From contig CAJUCT010000047.1 of assembly GCA_910585015.1 (NCBI GenBank), forward strand, positions 1 through 25,391: a DNA stretch of 25,391 nucleotides. The letters are read 5' to 3'. Position 1 is the first letter of the stretch. Every line of letters begins with the position of its first letter. Position numbers and translations under genes: made by a program. Below are positions 22,418-25,391 of this stretch, piece after piece. The notes under the pieces are model-generated. The model worked only from the letters and a program-made list of their open reading frames with translations, had not been told where the DNA came from and made no database searches. This DNA comes from an uncultured Acetatifactor sp. GTDB taxonomy: Bacteria; Bacillota; Clostridia; Lachnospirales; Lachnospiraceae.

Positions 22418-24628
22418 CTACTGATGAATCGCCTTTCTCGTCCTATGAAGGATTCCCCGCACTCTACTTTTTTGCAAAAATATGTCATAGCTCTTGATAA
22501 TCAGCACGGAACACTTTGCCTGCTCCATAATTCTATCGGTGCGAAATCCTGTGACCACCTCCTGGATTCCCCAATCCAGGGATGCGCCCATAATTACCAG
22601 ATCATAGTTTTCCGAAAACTCCACCACTCTCTCAACCAGGGCGCCGCTGCAAACCATAATCTCTGTGGGCCGGTCGAATTTGGCCGCGGAATTTTTCAGA
22701 TACTCCCTTGTCTCCTCAATATCCTCGTCCCGGTCCACCACATTTAAAAGCGTGATCTCCGCATCGTATGCGTTGGCAATCCGATTGACTACCTTCGCCG
22801 TCATCTTGGAGTACTTGCCGCCGCCATAGGGAAACAGGATTCTTTTAAATTCCGTCTCCTCGGAATGCATCCGCAGAACTCCCACATCCGCAGGGGCCTC
22901 CTGAAGCATTCTGTATGTGATATCTCCATGCATATATTTCACCAGGCCCGATCCGTGCCATCCCATGATCACCAGAGGATGCTTCTCCTTTTTTATCACT
23001 GACATAATCGCATGGAACACCTCTCTGGAGTTGATGAGAACGGGCCGCATAAAAGGCTCCTCCTCGTATGCTTTCAGCTTCTGGACGATCTCATCCTGGG
23101 TGCTCATGGTCTGCATCATTACATCGTAGTCCGCGATTGTCAGCAGATTATCCGGAAAGACATTGACCTTTATTGGAACCACCGTGGTATTCTGCTCTAC
23201 AAGGGCAATCTTTCTGCCAAAATTCAGCAGACCATCCGCCGTATGGGGATTAGATACAGGAATAATAATCTCGTTCTCTTTATTATCCTTTTTATGCTCT
23301 TTGATTTCAGGAATATCAACGATGGAAATACCCTTGGAAGCATATTTTAACCTCGGCATAACCAAATAGTAATACAATATTCCGACTCCGATCACGGAGA
23401 TCGCAATAATCAATGCCGGACGGTCCGATATGGCAAGATTGCATATCAGAAACAGGTTTAATCCTATGCCAAGTATGGGTGTGATGGGGAAAAGAGGAAC
23501 CTTAAATTTTCTTTCAAGTTCCGGCTTTTTCCTGCGGAAAATGATCAGCGCCACATTGACAAGGCTGTAACCTGTCAGTGAAAAGATACTGGTCACAGTG
23601 GAGATATGTTCCAGATCCCGGATTGTCACCGCAATCACTACAATAATGGAAGATACCACAATAGAAAAAATGGGGGTCTTTGTGGTTCTGTTGATTGTCT
23701 TAAACAGGCTTGGCAGGCGCTGATCTCTCGCCATGGCGAAGGAGGTCCGGGAAGATGCCATAACAGCCGTATTGATGGAGGACAGGGTTGCCAATATTCC
23801 CGCAAAGGCAAAAAGATAGCCGCCGATAGCGCCTCCCATATGCACGGCGGTATCTATCAAGGGTGTACTGGTTACCTCCGGTATAAGCTGTGTCCACGGA
23901 AGAATGCCGCATCCTACAAAGAATACTGTGGTCTTTATAAAAATAACCGCCGCTATAGAGATCAGGATGGCCTTGGGAATCGTCTTTTCCGGCTCAATGA
24001 CTTCCTCGCTGGCCGTGGTAATCAATCCATATCCGATATAGGTCATATACAGAAATCCCATTGCGTTAAATACGCCGAACATTCCATGGGGCGTAAAGGG
24101 CTTCTGATAACCCATATCTAAATGGAACACACCCACCACCACATACAGCATCAAAAGTACAATCAAAACAGTGGTGATAATATTCTGCAGTGTGCCGGAA
24201 CTTTTTGTTCCTCTGATGTTTGTGAACATTACATATACAACCAGCACATATGCCGCCGCCATCTGCGGAATAAAGGGGAAAATGTAATTGATAAAATTCC
24301 CAAAGCCCAGGGCAAACAATCCGCAGGACATGGCATAGCCCAGCCAGAAGCCCCATCCGCAGATAAATCCAATAATATTATTGCCTGTGGCCTCTTTCAC
24401 ATAGACATAACCGCCGCCTGCCTTGGGAACCACTGTCACCAGCTCCGCAAAGGACAGGCCTGTGAAGACAGCGGCAATACCCGCCAGAAAAATAGCCAGC
24501 GAAGCTCCCGGACCAGCCGTATCATAACTTGTGCCCGCCAAAACAAAAATAGCGGAACCTATCATTGTTCCGATACTGATCATAAGTGAAGAATACATTC
24601 CCAATGTTCTATCTAACTTTTGCTTCAT
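22418..24628 (-). CDS. APC-superfamily amino acid permease with C-terminal UspA-like domains
   Basis: The 736-residue protein has about 12 membrane spans (residues 10-440) of the APC superfamily. The N-terminal SIGTMIGSAIFVLAG is the substrate-binding unwound helix (GxG type), and LTGYSLVNVALIIFRRKKPE lies near the last spans. From about 490 to 715 it is soluble and resembles two universal-stress-protein-like domains: PLVIMGWHGSG, then KRILFPYGGGKYS, ITLLNVVDRD and YDLVIMGASLDWG. Such APC-Usp fusions occur in bacteria and archaea, where the Usp part may bind a nucleotide and regulate transport. The substrate is probably an amino acid or polyamine. The ATG follows AAGGCG at a longer-than-usual spacing. 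The promoter at 24698-24726 is its own. Confidence 0.9.
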   Translation of the reverse strand: MKQKLDRTLGMYSSLMISIGTMIGSAIFVLAGTSYDTAGPGASLAIFLAGIAAVFTGLSFAELVTVVPKAGGGYVYVKEATGNNIIGFICGWGFWLGYAMSCGLFALGFGNFINYIFPFIPQMAAAYVLVVYVMFTNIRGTKSSGTLQNIITTVLIVLLMLYVVVGVFHLDMGYQKPFTPHGMFGVFNAMGFLYMTYIGYGLITTASEEVIEPEKTIPKAILISIAAVIFIKTTVFFVGCGILPWTQLIPEVTSTPLIDTAVHMGGAIGGYLFAFAGILATLSSINTAVMASSRTSFAMARDQRLPSLFKTINRTTKTPIFSIVVSSIIVVIAVTIRDLEHISTVTSIFSLTGYSLVNVALIIFRRKKPELERKFKVPLFPITPILGIGLNLFLICNLAISDRPALIIAISVIGVGILYYYLVMPRLKYASKGISIVDIPEIKEHKKDNKENEIIIPVSNPHTADGLLNFGRKIALVEQNTTVVPIKVNVFPDNLLTIADYDVMMQTMSTQDEIVQKLKAYEEEPFMRPVLINSREVFHAIMSVIKKEKHPLVIMGWHGSGLVKYMHGDITYRMLQEAPADVGVLRMHSEETEFKRILFPYGGGKYSKMTAKVVNRIANAYDAEITLLNVVDRDEDIEETREYLKNSAAKFDRPTEIMVCSGALVERVVEFSENYDLVIMGASLDWGIQEVVTGFRTDRIMEQAKCSVLIIKSYDIFLQKSRVRGILHRTRKAIHQ

Positions 24629-24697
24629 AATATACTGCGCCTTTCTTGGTCATATATCATTTCCTATGCAAGAAATTTATAGAATCATTACAGTATT

Positions 24698-24726
24698 ATT
24701 TTATCACAGTCCACACCGGCTGACAA
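24698..24726 (-). promoter_or_regulatory. Promoter of the APC-Usp gene
   Basis: On the minus strand TTGTCA (24726-24721), a 17-bp spacer and TAAAAT (24703-24698) each match consensus at five of six positions. It lies about 70 bp upstream of the start codon. Confidence 0.6.
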
Positions 24727-24836
24727 CAAAAATGGATCATAACTCAAAAAAAGCTTCGGAGTTTCTTTTATTCTATTGTAATCAATATACGGAAGTAACT
24801 CTACACTTCCATAACCCCCACCAAAGAATACCAACC

Positions 24837-25163
24837 TTATATTTTAACAGCAAGTTCTGCCAGCGCCTCCAGATCTTTTTGGGCAACTGCATCCTTTACT
24901 TTCTCAGCAAATTTCTTTGCTGCCCCGTTGTCAACTGCGAAATTATCCTCATATCTTTCTGACGACTGTTCTGGTTTTTCTACAGTTTCTGACTCCGCAT
25001 TTCCCACAGCATTATCCTGCCCATTTTCCTGCGATACACTCAAAGGGACATTCGACCACATATCCTGCTGAGACTGCTGATTTTCGCCGCATCCCGTCAA
25101 AACCACTCCTGCCAAAGTAAAACTCAACATTATAACAACTGCGCTTTTCACTTTCTTTCTCAT
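24837..25163 (-). CDS. Short lipoprotein, possibly truncated
   Basis: The 108-residue protein has a signal peptide with a lipobox (VVLTGC, about 20-25), then a Gln/Glu/Asn-rich linker and a short helix, AKKFAEKVKDAVAQKDLEALAEL. It ends two residues later with AVKI. The ending resembles the start of a longer helical domain in related clostridial lipoproteins, so it may be a truncated gene; this is from memory and uncertain. The ATG follows AGGAGGAG. The downstream stretch 24727-24836 holds no other gene. It lies directly after the terminator of a minus-strand gene entering from the right edge, so it must have its own promoter. Confidence 0.7.
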   Translation of the reverse strand: MRKKVKSAVVIMLSFTLAGVVLTGCGENQQSQQDMWSNVPLSVSQENGQDNAVGNAESETVEKPEQSSERYEDNFAVDNGAAKKFAEKVKDAVAQKDLEALAELAVKI

Positions 25164-25190
25164 CTTATTCTCCTCCTATCCTGCTGGGGC

Positions 25191-25229
25191 AAAAAAGAAA
25201 AGCATTGAAAATCCAGTGTTTTCAATGCT
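25191..25229 (-). terminator. Terminator of the gene entering from the right edge
   Basis: AGCATTGAAAA (25201-25211) pairs perfectly with TTTTCAATGCT (25219-25229). On the minus strand it is followed by TTTCTTTTTT (25200-25191), a good U-tract. Confidence 0.85.
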
Positions 25230-25302
25230 TTCCAGCGTCCCCGAGACAACTTGAACGTCCGACCTATCGCTTAGGAGTTAAAAGGGCAGTTTCCACGCAG
25301 GT

Positions 25303-25389
25303 TCAGCCTAATCCTTGTGGTATCTCCAAGTCCAATAAAATCAACACTTTTGAACCTTTCATTTCCACCTGAGAGCACCTACGTCCACC
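25303..25389 (-). CDS. Partial 3' end of an unidentified minus-strand gene, possibly tnpB of an IS605-type element
   Basis: One minus-strand frame is open from the window edge to a TGA at 25303, and its last 28 codons include RRCSQVEMKGSKVLILLDLE. About 75 nt of untranslated, structured-looking sequence separates it from the terminator. The style recalls C-termini of some clostridial TnpB proteins, whose 3' ends overlap guide (omega) RNAs, but 28 residues are not enough to decide. It could equally be non-coding. Confidence 0.3.
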   Translation of the reverse strand, partial: GGRRCSQVEMKGSKVLILLDLEIPQGLG

Positions 25390-25391
25390 TC

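Overview
The window looks like chromosomal DNA from a Clostridia-class Bacillota, most likely Lachnospiraceae. This is inferred from gene content, not from a database search: a T-box leader before a TGS-less thrS, an Rpn-type nuclease with an imperfect eight-residue tandem repeat, a PF06541-type membrane protein, a BlaI/BlaR1-like pair, purine-rich Shine-Dalgarno (SD) sites and a holin-like small toxin. No rRNA, tRNA or CRISPR array was seen.

Layout. 1-1365: promoter, long hairpin and an Rpn-family nuclease gene. 1464-3690: T-box-controlled thrS. 3784-4975 (minus): a sugar-phosphate isomerase-like TIM barrel behind a decayed XRE regulator. 5031-8985 (minus): an operon of BlaI repressor, EF-hand-bearing lipoprotein and BlaR1-like M56 sensor protease, with two matching 17-bp operators over the promoter and a terminator hairpin at the end. 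9266-11191: divergent GNAT acetyltransferase and PF06541 membrane protein, the latter behind a MerR-type promoter. About 11300-11660: decayed small membrane-protein frames. 11763-14381 (minus): a chemoreceptor overlapping an FMN-binding lipoprotein, with a structured leader. 14541-15685: an AraC/GyrI-like regulator with a long structured leader. 15888-19062: a heavy-metal resistance cluster with a CadC/ArsR repressor, divergent promoter and palindrome, a free-standing HMA metallochaperone, a 74-bp tandem repeat array, and a Cd/Zn/Pb P-type ATPase that lacks its own HMA domain. 19093-19313: a candidate type I toxin-antitoxin locus. 19346-22150 (minus): metallophosphoesterase, PNPOx-like flavin protein and a sigma factor with a large C-terminal extension. 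22418-24628 (minus): an APC transporter fused to UspA-like domains. 24837-25391: a short lipoprotein and the 3' end of an unidentified minus-strand gene with its terminator.

The most unusual feature is a family of about 74-bp structured repeats. Copies lie upstream of blaI, between the HMA gene and the ATPase gene (four exact-period units plus a stub), and upstream of the sigma-factor gene. The palindromes keep their pairing through paired substitutions between copies. In three places the element ends at a start codon, so that it supplies the ribosome-binding site. The second notable find is a 30-residue holin-like toxin with a convergent antisense RNA whose predicted promoter and terminators fit the TxpA/RatA arrangement.
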